DNA of 46,858 nucleotides from Lysobacteraceae bacterium (GCA_012523465.1 JAAYIK010000020.1:1-46858), one strand, 5' to 3'. Numbered from the stretch's first letter, positions 23,158-34,132 are shown. A program made the numbers and translations. The notes: generated from the letters alone by a model not told the origin.

Positions 23158-23233
23158 GGGTGGTTAGCTCAGCTGGGAGAGCGTCGCCCTTACAAGGCGA
23201 ATGTCGGGGGTTCGAGCCCCTCACCACCCACCA
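23158..23233 (+). tRNA. tRNA-Val (TAC)
   Basis: A 76-base cloverleaf with encoded CCA. The acceptor stem GGGTGGT/ACCACCC is perfect and the anticodon loop CTTACAA gives TAC. It lies between hupB and tRNA-Asp. Confidence 0.95.
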
Positions 23234-23241
23234 AAGAATTC

Positions 23242-23318
23242 GGAGCGGTAGTTCAGCTGGTTAGAATACCGGCCTGTCACGCCGGGGGTCGCGGGTTCGA
23301 GTCCCGTCCGCTCCGCCA
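23242..23318 (+). tRNA. tRNA-Asp (GTC)
   Basis: A 77-base cloverleaf with encoded CCA. The acceptor stem GGAGCGG/CCGCTCC is perfect and the anticodon loop CTGTCAC gives GTC. It lies eight bases after tRNA-Val. Confidence 0.95.
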
Positions 23319-23329
23319 TCTATTCCGAC

Positions 23330-23354
23330 AAAAAGGCGCCTCAGGCGCCTTTTT
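23330..23354 (+). terminator. intrinsic terminator after tRNA-Asp
   Basis: A perfect 11-bp inverted repeat (AAAAAGGCGCC / GGCGCCTTTTT) has a three-base loop. It ends the hupB-tRNA unit. Confidence 0.92.
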
Positions 23355-23512
23355 GTTTTGCAGCTCCCGGGCCCCGCAGGCGCGTATAGGGATTGGCCGG
23401 GAAGGCCGCAAAGGCTTTGCCTTGCTCGCGCAGTGCGGCACACTAGCAGGTCCATCGCCTTGCAGGCGGATACCGGGATTGCTCGTTCACCGATGTATCG
23501 GAACCTCTAACC

Positions 23513-25435
23513 ATGCTCATCGCAATAAGAGAACGCGCCAAGGGTTGGCTGGCCTGGCTGATCGTCGGCGCCATCGCGCTCACCTTTACCGTCACTGGTG
23601 TCTACAGCTATGTCTCCGGCCCGCCAGCTTCGGAGGTCGCCGAGGTGGCCGGCGTGCCGATCACCCGCGACGCGGTGGAGCGGCTTTATCAACAGCAGCG
23701 GCGTCAGCTGGAGCAGCTGTTTGGGGGCCAGCTGGATCCGCGCCTGTTCGACGACCGCCAGTTGCGGCGCGAAGCCCTGCAGAACCTGATCGACCAGGCG
23801 CTACTGCGCCACTATGTGGCCAAGCAGGGCTTTCGGATCAGCGATGCCACCCTGGCCGAATACATTCGGAGCCAGCCGTTCTTCCAAGTTGACGGCCGTT
23901 TTTCCAGCGAACAGTACCATGCGCTGCTGCGCAGCGAGGGGCTGACTCCGGAGGCGTTCGAAGCGCGGCTGCGGGTCGAGCAGATGCTTGCCCAGGCCCA
24001 GCAGGGGCTGTACGAAAGCGCCTTCGTTACCGAGCCCGAGGTGAAGCGGCTGCTTGAACTGCAGTGGCAGCAGCGCGAGCTGGCCTATCTCACCGTCCCT
24101 GTCACCGCCTTCGCGGACGAGATCGAGATCCCGGACGACGAGGTTCGGGCCTATTACGAGCGAAACCAGGACCTGTTCCTGCGCCCCGAGCAGCTGCGGC
24201 TGGCCTACCTGGAGCTGGCGCCGGAGGTGCTGGCCGCGGAGGTCGCGATCGACGATGACGAGGTCCGCCGCCGTTACGAGGAAATCAAGGACGTCCGCTA
24301 CCGCAGTGGTGGCCAGCGTCAGGTGCGCCATATCCTGCTGACCGTGCCGGCGGGCGCCGACGCGCAGGAGGATGAGCGGATCCGGCAGCGGTTGGAGGAG
24401 ATGCGCCAGCAGATTCTGGCTGGCGAGGCGACCTTCGAGGAGCTGGCCCAGGCGCATTCCGAGGATCCTGGTGCCGCGCGCACGGGCGGCAACCTGGGGC
24501 TGGTCGGGCCGGGCGATATGGTGCCCGAGTTCGAACAGGCGGCATTTGCCCTGCAGCAGGGCGAGCTCAGCGAGCCGGTGCGGACCGAGTTCGGTTGGCA
24601 TTTGATCGAGGTGACCGCGATCGAGCCGGAGCAGGTGCTGCCGTTCGCTGAAGTCGAGGCCGAGCTGCGCCAGGAGCTGATCGACCAGCAGGTCGCGCGG
24701 CTGGTGATGGAGCGCGCCAACCGGCTGGCCGATCTGGCCTACGAGCATCCCGACGAGCTGGAGACGGCGGCCGAGGCGCTCGGCCTTGAAATCCGGCAGA
24801 CCGACTGGTTCGGGCGCGAAGGCGCCGAAGACGGCTTTGCCGCCAATCCCGAGGTCGTGCGAGCCGCCTTCAGCGAAGACGTGCTAGTGCTTCAGCGCAA
24901 CAGCCAGCTGCTTGAGCTGGGGCCCAACCATTATGCCGTCGTCCGGCTGCTGGAGCATCAGTCGGCCGAGCCGCGCCCGTTTGAGGAGGTGCAGGCAGAA
25001 GCCCGTCAGCAGTTGGAGCGGCAGCGCATGGCGGAGCAAGCGCAGGCGCTGGGCACTGAGCTGCTGGCCAAGGCCCGGGCTGGCGAACCGCTGGAGGCGC
25101 TGGCGGAGGACGGCAAGGTGCAGCTTGCGCAGCCGGGCTTCGTCGGCCGCGACGCCGAGGAGGTGCCGGTGGCGGTGCTGCGGACCGCCTTCCAGCTACC
25201 CAAGCCGGACGAGGGCGAGACCAGCGTCGGCAGCACGCTGCTCGGTGACGGCAGCTACGTGGTGGTCGCGGTCAGTGGCGTGCGCACGGCGGACGTGGAC
25301 GAGGAGCAGGCGCGGCAGGAGGCCGAGCAGGTCGCCAGCCAGTTGCGTGTTGTCGAAGGCGAGAGCGCCTTGCGCGGCCTGATGGCACTGCTGCGCGCGC
25401 AGGGCGACGTCAAGATCCACGAAGACCGCCTGTAA
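23513..25435 (+). CDS. ppiD: periplasmic folding chaperone PpiD (SurA N-terminal and parvulin domains)
   Basis: PpiD is an inner-membrane-anchored chaperone located near the Sec translocon that helps outer-membrane and periplasmic proteins fold. The 640-residue protein has one N-terminal membrane segment (GWLAWLIVGAIALTFTVTGV), then SurA-like helical regions. A parvulin domain lies around residues 268-363 (RQVRHILLTVPAGA to GWHLIEV, with FEELAQAHSEDPGAARTGG). The C-terminal half is another helical chaperone-like region. The ATG at 23513 precedes a short positively charged cytoplasmic end, as expected for the topology. Confidence 0.94.
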   Translation: MLIAIRERAKGWLAWLIVGAIALTFTVTGVYSYVSGPPASEVAEVAGVPITRDAVERLYQQQRRQLEQLFGGQLDPRLFDDRQLRREALQNLIDQALLRHYVAKQGFRISDATLAEYIRSQPFFQVDGRFSSEQYHALLRSEGLTPEAFEARLRVEQMLAQAQQGLYESAFVTEPEVKRLLELQWQQRELAYLTVPVTAFADEIEIPDDEVRAYYERNQDLFLRPEQLRLAYLELAPEVLAAEVAIDDDEVRRRYEEIKDVRYRSGGQRQVRHILLTVPAGADAQEDERIRQRLEEMRQQILAGEATFEELAQAHSEDPGAARTGGNLGLVGPGDMVPEFEQAAFALQQGELSEPVRTEFGWHLIEVTAIEPEQVLPFAEVEAELRQELIDQQVARLVMERANRLADLAYEHPDELETAAEALGLEIRQTDWFGREGAEDGFAANPEVVRAAFSEDVLVLQRNSQLLELGPNHYAVVRLLEHQSAEPRPFEEVQAEARQQLERQRMAEQAQALGTELLAKARAGEPLEALAEDGKVQLAQPGFVGRDAEEVPVAVLRTAFQLPKPDEGETSVGSTLLGDGSYVVVAVSGVRTADVDEEQARQEAEQVASQLRVVEGESALRGLMALLRAQGDVKIHEDRL

Positions 25436-25450
25436 GTCCGCGACCTGAAC

Positions 25451-25487
25451 AAAAAACGCCGCCAAGTTTTCTTGGCGGCGTTTTTTG
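25451..25487. terminator. bidirectional terminator between ppiD and fabI
   Basis: A 16-bp inverted repeat (AAAAAACGCCGCCAAG / CTTGGCGGCGTTTTTT) has a TTTT loop, with an A-run on one side and a T-run on the other. It can serve both the rightward ppiD transcript and the leftward fabI transcript. Confidence 0.93.
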
Positions 25488-25546
25488 TTTGACCCTGGAG
25501 GAGCTGCGGAGCAGGCTGCGCCCCGCATCAATCTGGGTGGAGCGGC

Positions 25547-26335
25547 TTACTCGAGGTCGCCGACCAGCGCCACCATATGGACGCCGGCGTCCACGTGCAG
25601 GACTTCGCCGGTGATGCCCGAAGCCAGGTCGGAGCAGAGGAAAGCGGCGGCGTTGCCGACTTCCTCGATGGTGACGTTGCGCTTGAGCGGCGCGGCCTTG
25701 GCGTTGACATCGAGCAGCTTGCGGAAGCTGCCGATGCCGGAAGCCGCCAGGGTGCGGATGGGGCCGGCGGAAATGCCATTGACGCGGATGCCGTCGGCGC
25801 CCAGATCGTAGGCCATGTAGCGCACGTTGGCTTCCAGGCTCGCCTTGGCCGGGCCCATGGTGTTGTAGCTGGGAAGCGCCCGCTCGGCGCCCAGATAGGA
25901 GAGGGTGAGCATGGCGGCGTTGCGGCCCTTCATCATGTGGCGGCCGGCCTTGGCCAGGGCGACGAAGCTGTAGGAGCTGATGTCCTGCGCCATGGCGAAA
26001 CCGGCGCGGGTGACGTTGTCGACATAGGAGCCGGTCAGCTCTTCGCGCGGCGCGAAGGCGACGGCATGGACGATGATGTCGATCCCGTCCCAGTGCTTGC
26101 CGAGCTCGGTGAAGACGGCCTCGATCTGCTCGTCGCTGGTGACATCCAGCGGCATGGTGAGCGAGCTGCCGAACTCGGCGGCGAACTTCTCGACCCGCGG
26201 CTTCAGCTTGTCATTCTGGTAGGTGAGCGCCAGCTCCGCACCCTCCCGGTGCATGGCCTTGGCGATGCCGTAGGCGATGGAGCGGTCACTGGCGATACCG
26301 ATGATGAGTGCGCGTTTGTCTTTCAGGAATCCCAT
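25547..26335 (-). CDS. fabI: enoyl-[acyl-carrier-protein] reductase (NADH)
   Basis: FabI performs the last reduction in each cycle of type II fatty-acid elongation, using NADH, and is the target of triclosan-type inhibitors. The 262-residue product starts [17 protein letters not shown]. It has the cofactor motif [13 protein letters not shown] and the active-site segment [20 protein letters not shown] with the catalytic Tyr and Lys in Y-x6-K spacing. I set the start at 26335; the frame is open further upstream but those residues do not resemble FabI. It converges with ppiD, an order also known in Pseudomonas. Confidence 0.97.
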   Translation of the reverse strand: MGFLKDKRALIIGIASDRSIAYGIAKAMHREGAELALTYQNDKLKPRVEKFAAEFGSSLTMPLDVTSDEQIEAVFTELGKHWDGIDIIVHAVAFAPREELTGSYVDNVTRAGFAMAQDISSYSFVALAKAGRHMMKGRNAAMLTLSYLGAERALPSYNTMGPAKASLEANVRYMAYDLGADGIRVNGISAGPIRTLAASGIGSFRKLLDVNAKAAPLKRNVTIEEVGNAAAFLCSDLASGITGEVLHVDAGVHMVALVGDLE

Positions 26336-26437
26336 GGTGTGTCCCAAGTTTCTCTGGTAGCCGTCGATTTCACAGGCCGTGCTTCGGCGTTGCCGCCCCG
26401 CAGACAGCGGACGCCGGCCTGCGGCTCGGGTCAAACC

Positions 26438-26466
26438 TGCATAAGGTACTGAATCTGTCGAGCCAA
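26438..26466 (-). promoter_or_regulatory. candidate fabI promoter
   Basis: Read on the - strand, TTGGCT (26466-26461) and TATGCA (26443-26438) are separated by 17 bases. A transcript from here would have a leader of about 95 bases to the fabI ATG. Confidence 0.35.
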
Positions 26467-26487
26467 GCATAGGCGATTGTAGCGCCT

Positions 26488-26515
26488 TTGCTCGCCTGGC
26501 CGGTTCCGGTATAAA
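26488..26515 (+). promoter_or_regulatory. promoter of the yejABEF operon
   Basis: TTGCTC (26488-26493) and TATAAA (26510-26515) are separated by 16 bases. The expected start near 26522 leaves about 45 bases to the yejA GTG. It diverges from the fabI promoter candidate. Confidence 0.55.
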
Positions 26516-26565
26516 GGGTTGTTTTGCGGTGGAGACGGAAAACCCCGCGGGAAAAAGGAGAGACG

Positions 26566-28464
26566 GTGCTTCGTCGCCTGCTACGGATTCAAGCCTGCCA
26601 CAATCCTGCAAGCTGCGCTGATTGGAGTCTGGGCATCAGGGGTTCCGGCGCGCCCGCTGCCGCCCCATGCTGCGGTGGCGTGCTAGGGCTGGGCGTTTGC
26701 TTCGTCCTGCTCGTTCTCCTGGCCGCGCCGGCGAAGGCCTGGCAGCATGCCGTGGCCATGCACGGCGAGCCGAAGTATGGCCCGGACTTCACCCATTTCG
26801 AATACGTCAATCCCGACGCCCCCAAGGGCGGCAGCCTGCGGCTCTCGGCCATCGGCACCTTCGATTCGCTCAACGGCTTCATTCTGCGCGGCACGCCGGC
26901 CGACGGCCTGGGGCTGATCTATGACACCCTGACCACCAGTTCGCGGGACGAGCCGTTCACCGAATACGGCCTATTGGCCGAAGCCATCCAGATCGCCCCG
27001 GACCGTTCCTGGGTGCGCTACCGGTTGCGACAGGAGGCGCGCTTTCACGATGGCGCGCCGGTGCGGCCAGAGGACGTGATCTTTTCTTTCAACCTGCTGA
27101 TGACCCAGGGGCATCCGGTGTACCGCGTGTACTGGGCCGGAGTGGAAGCGGTGGAAAAGATCGGTCCGCGGGAGGTGGAGTTCCGCTTCCGCGACGGCAA
27201 CAATCCAGAGCTGCCGCTCATCATGGGCCAGATGCCGGTGTTGCCCGAGCATTACTGGAAGGAGCGCGATTTCAGCCGCACCACCTACGAGCCGCCGCTC
27301 GGCAGCGGGCCGTATCGGATCGGCCAAGTCGAGGCCGGGCGCTCCATCACCTACGAGCGGGTGGAGGACTACTGGGGGCGGGACCTGCCGGTCAACCGCG
27401 GCCGTTTCAATTTCGACCGCATCCGCTACGACTACTACCGCGACGGCACCGTCGCGCTGGAAGCCTTCAAGGGCGGCGCATTCGATTTCCGCCTTGAGAA
27501 CATCGCCAAGGCCTGGGCGACCGCCTACGACATCTCCGCCGTGCGCGATGGGCGTATCATTCGCAAGGAGTTCCCGCACGAGAACCCGGCTGGCATGCAG
27601 GGCTTCGTCATGAACACCCGGCGCTGGGTGTTCCAGGACCGTAAGCTCAGGCAGGCGCTCAACTACGCCTTCGACTTCGAGTGGACCAACACCACCCTGT
27701 TCTACGGCGCCTATGAGCGCACCGAAAGCTATTTCGCCAACTCCGAGCTGGCGGCCCGCCAGCCGCCCAGCGCCGAGGAGCTGGCGCTACTGGAGCCCTA
27801 CCGCGACCGGCTGCCGCCGGAGGTGTTCAGCGAGGTCTATCACGCCCCCCGGACCACTGGGGTCGGGTTGGCGCGGGAGAATCTGCGCATCGCCAGCCGC
27901 ATGCTGGACGAGGCGGGCTGGGTGGTACGTAACGGCCGCCGCGTGCATGCCGCCAGCGGCCGGCCCCTGCAGTTCGAAATCCTGCTGGTCAACCCCTCGT
28001 TCGAGCGCGTGACGCTGCCGTTCGTGCGCAATCTGGAGCGGCTGGGCATCAGCGCCAGCGTGCGCACCGTGGATGCCACCCAGTATCTCGAGCGCATGAA
28101 GCGCTTCGACTTCGACATGACCGTGGTGGTGCTGGGGCAGTCGCTGTCTCCCGGTAACGAGCAGGAATCTTACTGGAGCTGCGCGGCGGCCGAGACCGAA
28201 GGCAGCCGCAACTATGCCGGGATCTGCGATCCCGTGGTGGACGCGCTGATCAAGAAAGTGATTTCCGCCCCGGATCGCGACAGCCTGATCGCCCGGGTGC
28301 GGGCCTTAGACCGGGTGCTGCTGTGGGGCCACTACGTGATTCCGCATTGGCACACCAAGGTCTGGCGGGTGGCTTACTGGAACCGCCTGGCGCACCCGGA
28401 ACTCTCTCCCAAGTATGGCCTGCCGCCCGTCGAGACGACCTGGTGGGCCAAGTCGGCCGAATAG
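26566..28464 (+). CDS. yejA: periplasmic oligopeptide-binding protein of a Yej-type ABC transporter
   Basis: This is a solute-binding protein of the SBP family 5 (DppA/OppA-like), probably delivering peptides to YejBEF. The GTG at 26566 has AAGGAG five bases upstream, giving 632 residues. The product begins with an unusually long, cysteine-containing n-region. The hydrophobic core [16 protein letters not shown] follows, with probable signal peptidase I cleavage after AKA. Mature-domain features include [16 protein letters not shown] and the peptide-binding-lobe segment [21 protein letters not shown]. coli YejA is similar in size. The order with two permeases and a double ATPase supports the assignment; the true substrate is unknown. 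Confidence 0.88.
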   Translation: MLRRLLRIQACHNPASCADWSLGIRGSGAPAAAPCCGGVLGLGVCFVLLVLLAAPAKAWQHAVAMHGEPKYGPDFTHFEYVNPDAPKGGSLRLSAIGTFDSLNGFILRGTPADGLGLIYDTLTTSSRDEPFTEYGLLAEAIQIAPDRSWVRYRLRQEARFHDGAPVRPEDVIFSFNLLMTQGHPVYRVYWAGVEAVEKIGPREVEFRFRDGNNPELPLIMGQMPVLPEHYWKERDFSRTTYEPPLGSGPYRIGQVEAGRSITYERVEDYWGRDLPVNRGRFNFDRIRYDYYRDGTVALEAFKGGAFDFRLENIAKAWATAYDISAVRDGRIIRKEFPHENPAGMQGFVMNTRRWVFQDRKLRQALNYAFDFEWTNTTLFYGAYERTESYFANSELAARQPPSAEELALLEPYRDRLPPEVFSEVYHAPRTTGVGLARENLRIASRMLDEAGWVVRNGRRVHAASGRPLQFEILLVNPSFERVTLPFVRNLERLGISASVRTVDATQYLERMKRFDFDMTVVVLGQSLSPGNEQESYWSCAAAETEGSRNYAGICDPVVDALIKKVISAPDRDSLIARVRALDRVLLWGHYVIPHWHTKVWRVAYWNRLAHPELSPKYGLPPVETTWWAKSAE

Positions 28465-28476
28465 GACATCCACGCC

Positions 28477-29562
28477 ATGGCTGCATACATTCTGCGCCGG
28501 CTGCTGCTGATGATCCCGACTTTGTTCGGCATCCTGGTGCTGAACTTTGTGATCGTGCAGTTCGCGCCGGGGGGGCCGGTGGAGCGGGTGCTGGCGCAGC
28601 TGGAAGGGGCCGATCCGGGCGCTACCGCGCGGCTGAGCGGCGGCGGTGCCGAGACCGCGCTGGGGCCCTCCGGCGAGAGCCGCTATCGTGGCGGGCGCGG
28701 GCTGCCGCCGGAGCTGATCGCCGAGATCGAGCGCCAGTACGGCTTCGACAAGCCGGCCCATGAGCGGCTGCTGAAAATGCTCTGGGACTACATGCGCTTC
28801 GATTTCGGCGAGAGCTTCTACCAGAACCGCAGCGTCGTGCAGCTCATCGTCGACAAGCTGCCGGTCTCCATCTCGCTAGGACTGTGGACCACGCTGCTGG
28901 TGTACTTGATCTCCATTCCACTCGGCATCCGGAAGGCGGTGCGTGATGGCACCCGCTTCGATTTCTGGACCAGCGCCGTGGTCATCGTCGGCAATGCCGT
29001 GCCCAGCTTCCTGTTCGCCGTGCTGCTGGTGGTGCTGTTCGCCGGCGGCTCCTTTCTCGACTGGTTCCCGCTGCGCGGGCTGGTTTCGGAGAACTGGCAT
29101 GAGCTCAGCTGGCCAATGCGGATCGTCGACTACCTCTGGCACATCACCCTGCCGGTGCTGGCCATGGTGATCGGTGGCTTCGCCGGGCTCACCATGCTCA
29201 CCAAGAACTCCTTCCTGGAAGAGATCAACAAGCAGTACGTCATGACCGCGCGCGCCAAGGGGCTGACCGAGCGGCAGGTGCTGTACGGCCATGTGTTCCG
29301 CAACGCCATGCTCATCGTCATCGCCGGCTTTCCGTCGGCCTTCGTCGGCATCCTGTTCACCGGCGCGCTGCTGATCGAGATCATCTTCTCCCTGGACGGG
29401 CTGGGGCTGCTGGGCTACGAGGCCGTGATCAACCGCGACTATCCGGTGGTGTTCGGTACGCTGTTCATCTTCACGCTGATCGGTTTGGTGCTGAACCTCA
29501 TCGGCGATCTGATGTACGTGCTGGTCGATCCGCGCATCGACTTCGAGCGGCGGGAGGGATAG
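28477..29562 (+). CDS. yejB: ABC transporter permease, YejB type
   Basis: This is an inner-membrane permease of the binding-protein-dependent family (DppB/OppB-like). The 361-residue protein has the N-terminal membrane helix [20 protein letters not shown] and further helices. The cytoplasmic coupling motif ([20 protein letters not shown]) contacts the ATPase. It starts 12 bases after yejA and is followed by yejE after four bases. It should pair with YejE to form the translocation pore. Confidence 0.9.
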   Translation: MAAYILRRLLLMIPTLFGILVLNFVIVQFAPGGPVERVLAQLEGADPGATARLSGGGAETALGPSGESRYRGGRGLPPELIAEIERQYGFDKPAHERLLKMLWDYMRFDFGESFYQNRSVVQLIVDKLPVSISLGLWTTLLVYLISIPLGIRKAVRDGTRFDFWTSAVVIVGNAVPSFLFAVLLVVLFAGGSFLDWFPLRGLVSENWHELSWPMRIVDYLWHITLPVLAMVIGGFAGLTMLTKNSFLEEINKQYVMTARAKGLTERQVLYGHVFRNAMLIVIAGFPSAFVGILFTGALLIEIIFSLDGLGLLGYEAVINRDYPVVFGTLFIFTLIGLVLNLIGDLMYVLVDPRIDFERREG

Positions 29563-29566
29563 GCGT

Positions 29567-30601
29567 ATGGCACTGAGTCCGATCAACCGCCGCCGCTGGC
29601 AGCAGTTCAAGGCCAACCGCCGGGGCTGGTGGTCGCTGTGGATCTTCCTCGCTCTGTTCGCGATCAGCCTGTGCGCCGAGCTGATCGCCAACGACCGGCC
29701 GCTGGTGGTGTACTTCGACGGCGAGCTGTACTTTCCGGTCTTCAAGGCCTATCCGGAAACCACCTTCGGCGGCGATTTCGCCACCGAAGCTGAGTACCGC
29801 GATCCCTACATCCAACAGCTCATCAATGCCAGGGGCTGGGCCATCTGGCCGCCTATCCGCTACCACTACCACACCATCAACTACGAGCTGGGTCGGCCGA
29901 CGCCGTCGCCTCCCAGTCGCGACAACTGGCTGGGAACCGACGACCAGGCCCGCGACGTGCTGGCGCGGCTGATCTATGGCTTTCGCATCTCGGTGCTGTT
30001 CGGTCTGGCGCTGACCATCATCAGCTCCGTCATCGGCGTGGCGGTCGGGGCCATCCAGGGCTATTTCGGCGGCTGGGTCGATCTGTTCGGCCAGCGCGCG
30101 CTGGAGATCTGGTCCGGGCTGCCGGTGCTGTTCGTGCTCATCATTCTCTCCAGTATGGTCGATCCCAACTTCTGGTGGCTGCTGCTCATCATGCTGCTGT
30201 TCAGCTGGACCGCCCTGGTGCCGGTGGTGCGGGCCGAATTCCTGCGGGCGCGCAACTTCGACTATGTGCGGGCTGCCCGCGCGCTGGGCGTGCCGGATCG
30301 TGTCATCATGGTGCGCCATGTGCTGCCCAACGCCATGGTCGCCACCATCACTTTCCTGCCGTTCATTCTGACGGGGGGCATTACCTCGCTCACCGCGCTG
30401 GACTTCCTCGGTCTGGGACTGCCACCCGGCTCGCCCTCGCTGGGTGAGCTGCTGCTGCAGGGCAAGAATAACCTGCATGCGCCCTGGCTGGGCATTGCCG
30501 CTTTCACCGTGCTGGCTGTGATGCTGAGCCTGCTCATCTTCATCGGCGAGGCGGCGCGCGACGCCTTCGATCCGCGCAAGCTGCTGCAGGAGAACGCATG
30601 A
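29567..30601 (+). CDS. yejE: ABC transporter permease, YejE type
   Basis: This is the second permease of the transporter (DppC/OppC-like). Its 344 residues include an N-terminal membrane helix followed by a periplasmic insertion of about 90 residues. Then comes the conserved [20 protein letters not shown] and the coupling motif [20 protein letters not shown]. The stop overlaps the yejF start as ATGA. The length matches E. coli YejE (341). Confidence 0.9.
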   Translation: MALSPINRRRWQQFKANRRGWWSLWIFLALFAISLCAELIANDRPLVVYFDGELYFPVFKAYPETTFGGDFATEAEYRDPYIQQLINARGWAIWPPIRYHYHTINYELGRPTPSPPSRDNWLGTDDQARDVLARLIYGFRISVLFGLALTIISSVIGVAVGAIQGYFGGWVDLFGQRALEIWSGLPVLFVLIILSSMVDPNFWWLLLIMLLFSWTALVPVVRAEFLRARNFDYVRAARALGVPDRVIMVRHVLPNAMVATITFLPFILTGGITSLTALDFLGLGLPPGSPSLGELLLQGKNNLHAPWLGIAAFTVLAVMLSLLIFIGEAARDAFDPRKLLQENA

Positions 30602-32220
30602 GTACGCCGCTGTTGCAAGTCGAGGATCTGCACGTCAGCTTCGGCCAGGGGGAGGGCGCGGTGCGGGCCGTGCGCGGGGTCAGCTTCACCCTCGACAAGG
30701 GGCAGACCCTAGCGCTGGTGGGAGAGAGCGGCTCCGGCAAGTCCGTGACCGCGATGTCCATCCTGCAGCTGCTGCCGTACCCGCGAGCGTACCATCCCAA
30801 AGGCAGTATCCGCCTGGCCGGCATGGAAATGATCGGCGCCAGCGAGGCGCTGTTGCGGCAGGTGCGCGGCGGTCGGGTCGGGGTGGTGTTCCAGGAGCCC
30901 ATGACTTCGCTCAATCCACTGCACTCCATCGAGCGCCAGGTCGGCGAGATGCTGCTGCAGCATCAGCCAGGGTTGAGCCGCGCCCAGGTGCGGGAGCGGG
31001 TGCTGGAGCTGCTGCACCTGGTGCGCCTGCCGAATCCAGAACGGCGTTTGGCCGCGCTGCCGCACGAGCTCTCCGGCGGCCAGCGCCAGCGAGTGATGAT
31101 CGCCATGGCGCTCGCCAACAATCCCGATTTGCTCATCGCTGACGAACCCACCACAGCGCTCGACGTTACCATCCAGGCCCAGATTCTCGATCTGATCAAG
31201 GATCTGCAGCGTCGCCTCGGCATGGCGCTGCTGCTGATCACCCATGACTTCAATGTGGTCCGTAAGATGGCTGACCAGGTCTGTGTGATGCGGGACGGGG
31301 AGATCGTCGAGCGCAACAGCATCGAGCAGATTTTCGCCGCTCCCCGGCATCCGTACACCAGGCAGTTACTGGCGGCCGAGCCGGCCGGCAAGCCGGCGTC
31401 GCTTCCTGCCGACGCCTCAGCGCTACTGCGGGCGGAGAATGTGCGGGTGTGGTTTCCCATCAAAGGGGGATTGCTGCGGCGGACCCGCGACTACGTCAAG
31501 GCCGTCGACGACGTTTCCCTGCAGGTGCGCCAGGGCGAGACGCTGGGCATCGTCGGCGAGAGCGGCTCCGGTAAGAGCACACTGGGGCTGGCGCTGCTGC
31601 GGCTCATCAAGCCGCAGGGGGCGGTGTACTTCGATGGTCATGCCCTACACCGGCTGAGCGGGCGGCAGCTGCGGCCGCTGCGCAAGGAAATCCAGGTGGT
31701 GTTCCAGGACCCCTTTGGCAGCCTCAGCCCGCGCATGTCGGTGGAGCAAATCGTCGCTGAAGGACTTGATATCCATGGCCTGGCCAAGACCGCAGCCGAG
31801 CGGGAGCGGCTGGTCGCCCAGGCGCTGGCCGAAGTGGCGCTCGACCCCGAGTTGCGCCACCGCTATCCGCACGAGCTCTCCGGCGGCCAGCGCCAGCGGG
31901 TGGCCTTCGCCCGCGCGCTGGTGCTCAAGCCCAAGCTGGTGATCCTCGACGAGCCCACCTCGGCGCTGGACCGCTCGGTCCAGGCGCAGGTAGTCGAGCT
32001 GCTGCGCGAACTGCAGGCCCGCCATCGGCTGGCCTATGTCTTCATCAGTCACGATCTTAAGGTCGTGCGCGCGCTCAGCCACCACATCCTGGTGATGCGC
32101 CAGGGCAAGGTGGTGGAGGCCGGTCCCGCCGAGCAGATCTTCGAGCGTCCCCAGCAGGCCTATACCCGCGATCTGCTCAGCGCCGCCTTCGAGATGCGGG
32201 CACCGGCAGCTGCCACCTGA
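30598..32220 (+). CDS. yejF: double-domain ABC transporter ATPase, YejF type
   Basis: This is the cytoplasmic energising subunit of the Yej-type importer, with two ABC domains in one chain of 540 residues. Each half has Walker A ([10 protein letters not shown] and [11 protein letters not shown]), signature LSGGQRQRV and Walker B ([12 protein letters not shown] and [12 protein letters not shown]). The H-loops are in LLITHDF and VFISHDL. In other systems separate DppD/DppF-like subunits do the job. It is last in the operon; no clear terminator follows. Confidence 0.92.
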   Translation: MSTPLLQVEDLHVSFGQGEGAVRAVRGVSFTLDKGQTLALVGESGSGKSVTAMSILQLLPYPRAYHPKGSIRLAGMEMIGASEALLRQVRGGRVGVVFQEPMTSLNPLHSIERQVGEMLLQHQPGLSRAQVRERVLELLHLVRLPNPERRLAALPHELSGGQRQRVMIAMALANNPDLLIADEPTTALDVTIQAQILDLIKDLQRRLGMALLLITHDFNVVRKMADQVCVMRDGEIVERNSIEQIFAAPRHPYTRQLLAAEPAGKPASLPADASALLRAENVRVWFPIKGGLLRRTRDYVKAVDDVSLQVRQGETLGIVGESGSGKSTLGLALLRLIKPQGAVYFDGHALHRLSGRQLRPLRKEIQVVFQDPFGSLSPRMSVEQIVAEGLDIHGLAKTAAERERLVAQALAEVALDPELRHRYPHELSGGQRQRVAFARALVLKPKLVILDEPTSALDRSVQAQVVELLRELQARHRLAYVFISHDLKVVRALSHHILVMRQGKVVEAGPAEQIFERPQQAYTRDLLSAAFEMRAPAAAT

Positions 32221-32338
32221 CGCTTCGGCGGCGCGCCTGGGCGCCCGCTTTCGGCCCGGTTGCGATAAACTCTTGTCGCCAGTGGAATCTGATATGCTTC
32301 CGCACCCTTACAGCGGTTGAGCTGCTCGAGCGAACTTC

Positions 32339-33754
32339 ATGGAACCGGTTATTGCCCTGGTGGGCCAGCCTAACGTCGGCAAATCCACCCTATTCAATCG
32401 CCTGACCCGCACCCGTGATGCGCTGGTGGCGGACTATCCCGGCCTGACCCGCGACCGCCAGTACGGCCGTGGCAGGATCGGGCCGCACCCGTACATCGTG
32501 GTCGATACCGGCGGCATCGCCGGCGCTCCCGACGGGGTGGAAGTCGGCATGCAGGAGCAGGCCATGCGGGCGGTGCAGGAGGCCGACATCATCCTGTTCC
32601 TGGTCGATGCCCGTGTCGGCCTGAGCGTGGCTGACCAGCAGCTGGCCGACATCCTGCGGCGGCTGGGCAAGCCGATTTACCTGGTCGTCAACAAGATCGA
32701 CGGTACCCAGACCGAGCTCGCCGTCGCCGATTTCTACCAGCTCGGCCTGGGCGATCCGTGGCCCATCGCCGCCACCACCGGACGCGGCGTCAAGTCGCTG
32801 ATGGACGTCGTTCTGGCGCCGTACGCCGAAGCCAGAGCGAAGGCGGAAGCCGAGGCCGGGGAGGAGGCCGACGAGGATGACGGACGGATCAAGGTCGCCG
32901 TCGTCGGCCGGCCCAACGTCGGCAAAAGCACGCTGGTCAACCGCCTGCTCGGGGAAGAGCGGGTGCTGGTGTACGACATGCCCGGCACCACCCGCGACAG
33001 CATTTACATTCCCTTCGACCGTGGCGACGAGCGCTACACCCTGATCGACACAGCCGGCGTGCGGCGCCGCTCCCAGGTGCGGGAAGTCATCGAAAAGTTT
33101 AGTGTCATCAAAACCTTGCAGGCGATCGAAGCAGCCAATGTGGTGATCCTGGTGGTAGATGCCCGCGAGGGCATCACCGAGCAGGACGCCACCCTGGCTG
33201 GCCACGTCATCGAAGCTGGCCGGGCCATGGTACTGGCGGTAAACAAGTGGGACGGGCTGGACGAGGCGCAGAAGGAGCTGGTGCGCCGGCAGCTCGAGGT
33301 AAAGATGGCATTCCTCGATTTCGCTCGCACCCATATGATCTCGGCGCTGCACGGTTCCAACGTCGGGCTGCTGCTGGACAGCGTGCGCAAGGCCTACGAC
33401 GCCGCTGTGCGCAAGCTGCCGACGCCCATGCTTAACGAAGTCCTGCAGGATGCCCTGGCCGCCCATTCGCCGCCCACCGTGCGCGGGCGACGCATCAAGC
33501 TGCGCTATGCCCACCAGGGCGGCCAGAATCCGCCCATCATCGTCATCCACGGCAACCAGACCGAGCATGTGCCGGACGCCTACCGGCGCTATCTAATCAA
33601 TGTCTTCCGACGGGAGTTCGATTTGTTCGGCACGCCGATTCGCATCGAATTCCGGACCGGCGAAAACCCCTTTGAGGGCCGCAAGAACGTCCTCACGCCC
33701 AGGCAAATCGCCCGCCGCCGCCGGCTGATGCGCTACGTGCGCAAAAAGGGCTGA
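32339..33754 (+). CDS. der: ribosome biogenesis GTPase Der (EngA)
   Basis: Der is an essential tandem-GTPase that helps assemble the 50S ribosomal subunit. The 471-residue protein has two G domains with P-loops GQPNVGKST (near residue 8) and GRPNVGKST (from residue 190). The NKID and NKWD base-specificity motifs are present. A C-terminal KH-like domain ends in the basic tail [18 protein letters not shown]. An acidic linker (about residues 165-183) joins the G domains. It stands alone between the ABC operon and the gene-free stretch before the CRISPR locus. Confidence 0.97.
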   Translation: MEPVIALVGQPNVGKSTLFNRLTRTRDALVADYPGLTRDRQYGRGRIGPHPYIVVDTGGIAGAPDGVEVGMQEQAMRAVQEADIILFLVDARVGLSVADQQLADILRRLGKPIYLVVNKIDGTQTELAVADFYQLGLGDPWPIAATTGRGVKSLMDVVLAPYAEARAKAEAEAGEEADEDDGRIKVAVVGRPNVGKSTLVNRLLGEERVLVYDMPGTTRDSIYIPFDRGDERYTLIDTAGVRRRSQVREVIEKFSVIKTLQAIEAANVVILVVDAREGITEQDATLAGHVIEAGRAMVLAVNKWDGLDEAQKELVRRQLEVKMAFLDFARTHMISALHGSNVGLLLDSVRKAYDAAVRKLPTPMLNEVLQDALAAHSPPTVRGRRIKLRYAHQGGQNPPIIVIHGNQTEHVPDAYRRYLINVFRREFDLFGTPIRIEFRTGENPFEGRKNVLTPRQIARRRRLMRYVRKKG

Positions 33755-34047
33755 AGCGGTGCCGAGACCGGCCTGCTATGGCATCGTGGCTGTCAGCAGA
33801 CCGGTTGGCAAAAACACCGCTAAACGCGAGCAGCCGAGCGACGAGAATCGGCAGCTGCCCACGCGTTCAGAATTCCCTACCCCTGTTTTCCTTTCGTAAA
33901 GACACAGCGAAAGCTCTTCCGTGACGGCGCCCATGCCGAGTGGAAACTTTTCGCTTTGCCGCTGGCTGAATGGGTTGCGAAGAATTTATTTTTTGCTTTG
34001 ATGGAGTCGGGCTAGGAAGATTAAGAAAAGTGGGGAAATTTCTTCAA

Positions 34048-34067
34048 AGCTTGATCCGGGTCAAGCT
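34048..34067. promoter_or_regulatory. dyad resembling an FNR/ANR box upstream of the WYL gene
   Basis: The perfect arms AGCTTGA and TCAAGCT flank TCCGGG. The core TTGATCCGGGTCAA (34051-34064) matches the FNR/ANR pattern TTGAT-N4-ATCAA at nine of ten positions. It sits just upstream of the -35 element at 34074, centred about 51 bases before the predicted start. It could instead be an autoregulatory operator of the WYL protein. Confidence 0.5.
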
Positions 34068-34073
34068 CTTGGG

Positions 34074-34102
34074 TTGAGCTTTCTTGCCAATATGGAGATA
34101 AT
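34074..34102 (+). promoter_or_regulatory. promoter of the WYL regulator gene
   Basis: TTGAGC (34074-34079) and GATAAT (34097-34102) are separated by exactly 17 bases. The predicted start near 34109 gives a leader of only about 24 bases that begins in the purine run GGGAGGA. Confidence 0.55.
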
Positions 34103-34132
34103 AGGCGGGAGGAATGAGAAAATAACAATAAA

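Larger units (their letters stand above)
33755..34132. other. 378-base gene-free boundary between der and the CRISPR-associated region
   Basis: I see no convincing gene here. The stretch holds two imperfect inverted repeats: 33767-33805 (arms ACCGGCCTGC and GCAGACCGGT, no T-run) and roughly 33907-33955. Its AT content rises towards the right. The last 90 bases contain the dyad and promoter described separately. No integrase, tRNA end or insertion-sequence end is visible, so there is no direct mark of how the adjoining locus arrived. Confidence 0.6.

Noticed and set aside
33767..33805. An inverted repeat after der as a possible terminator
   Set aside because: The arms have one mismatch and a 19-base loop, and no T-run follows on either strand.
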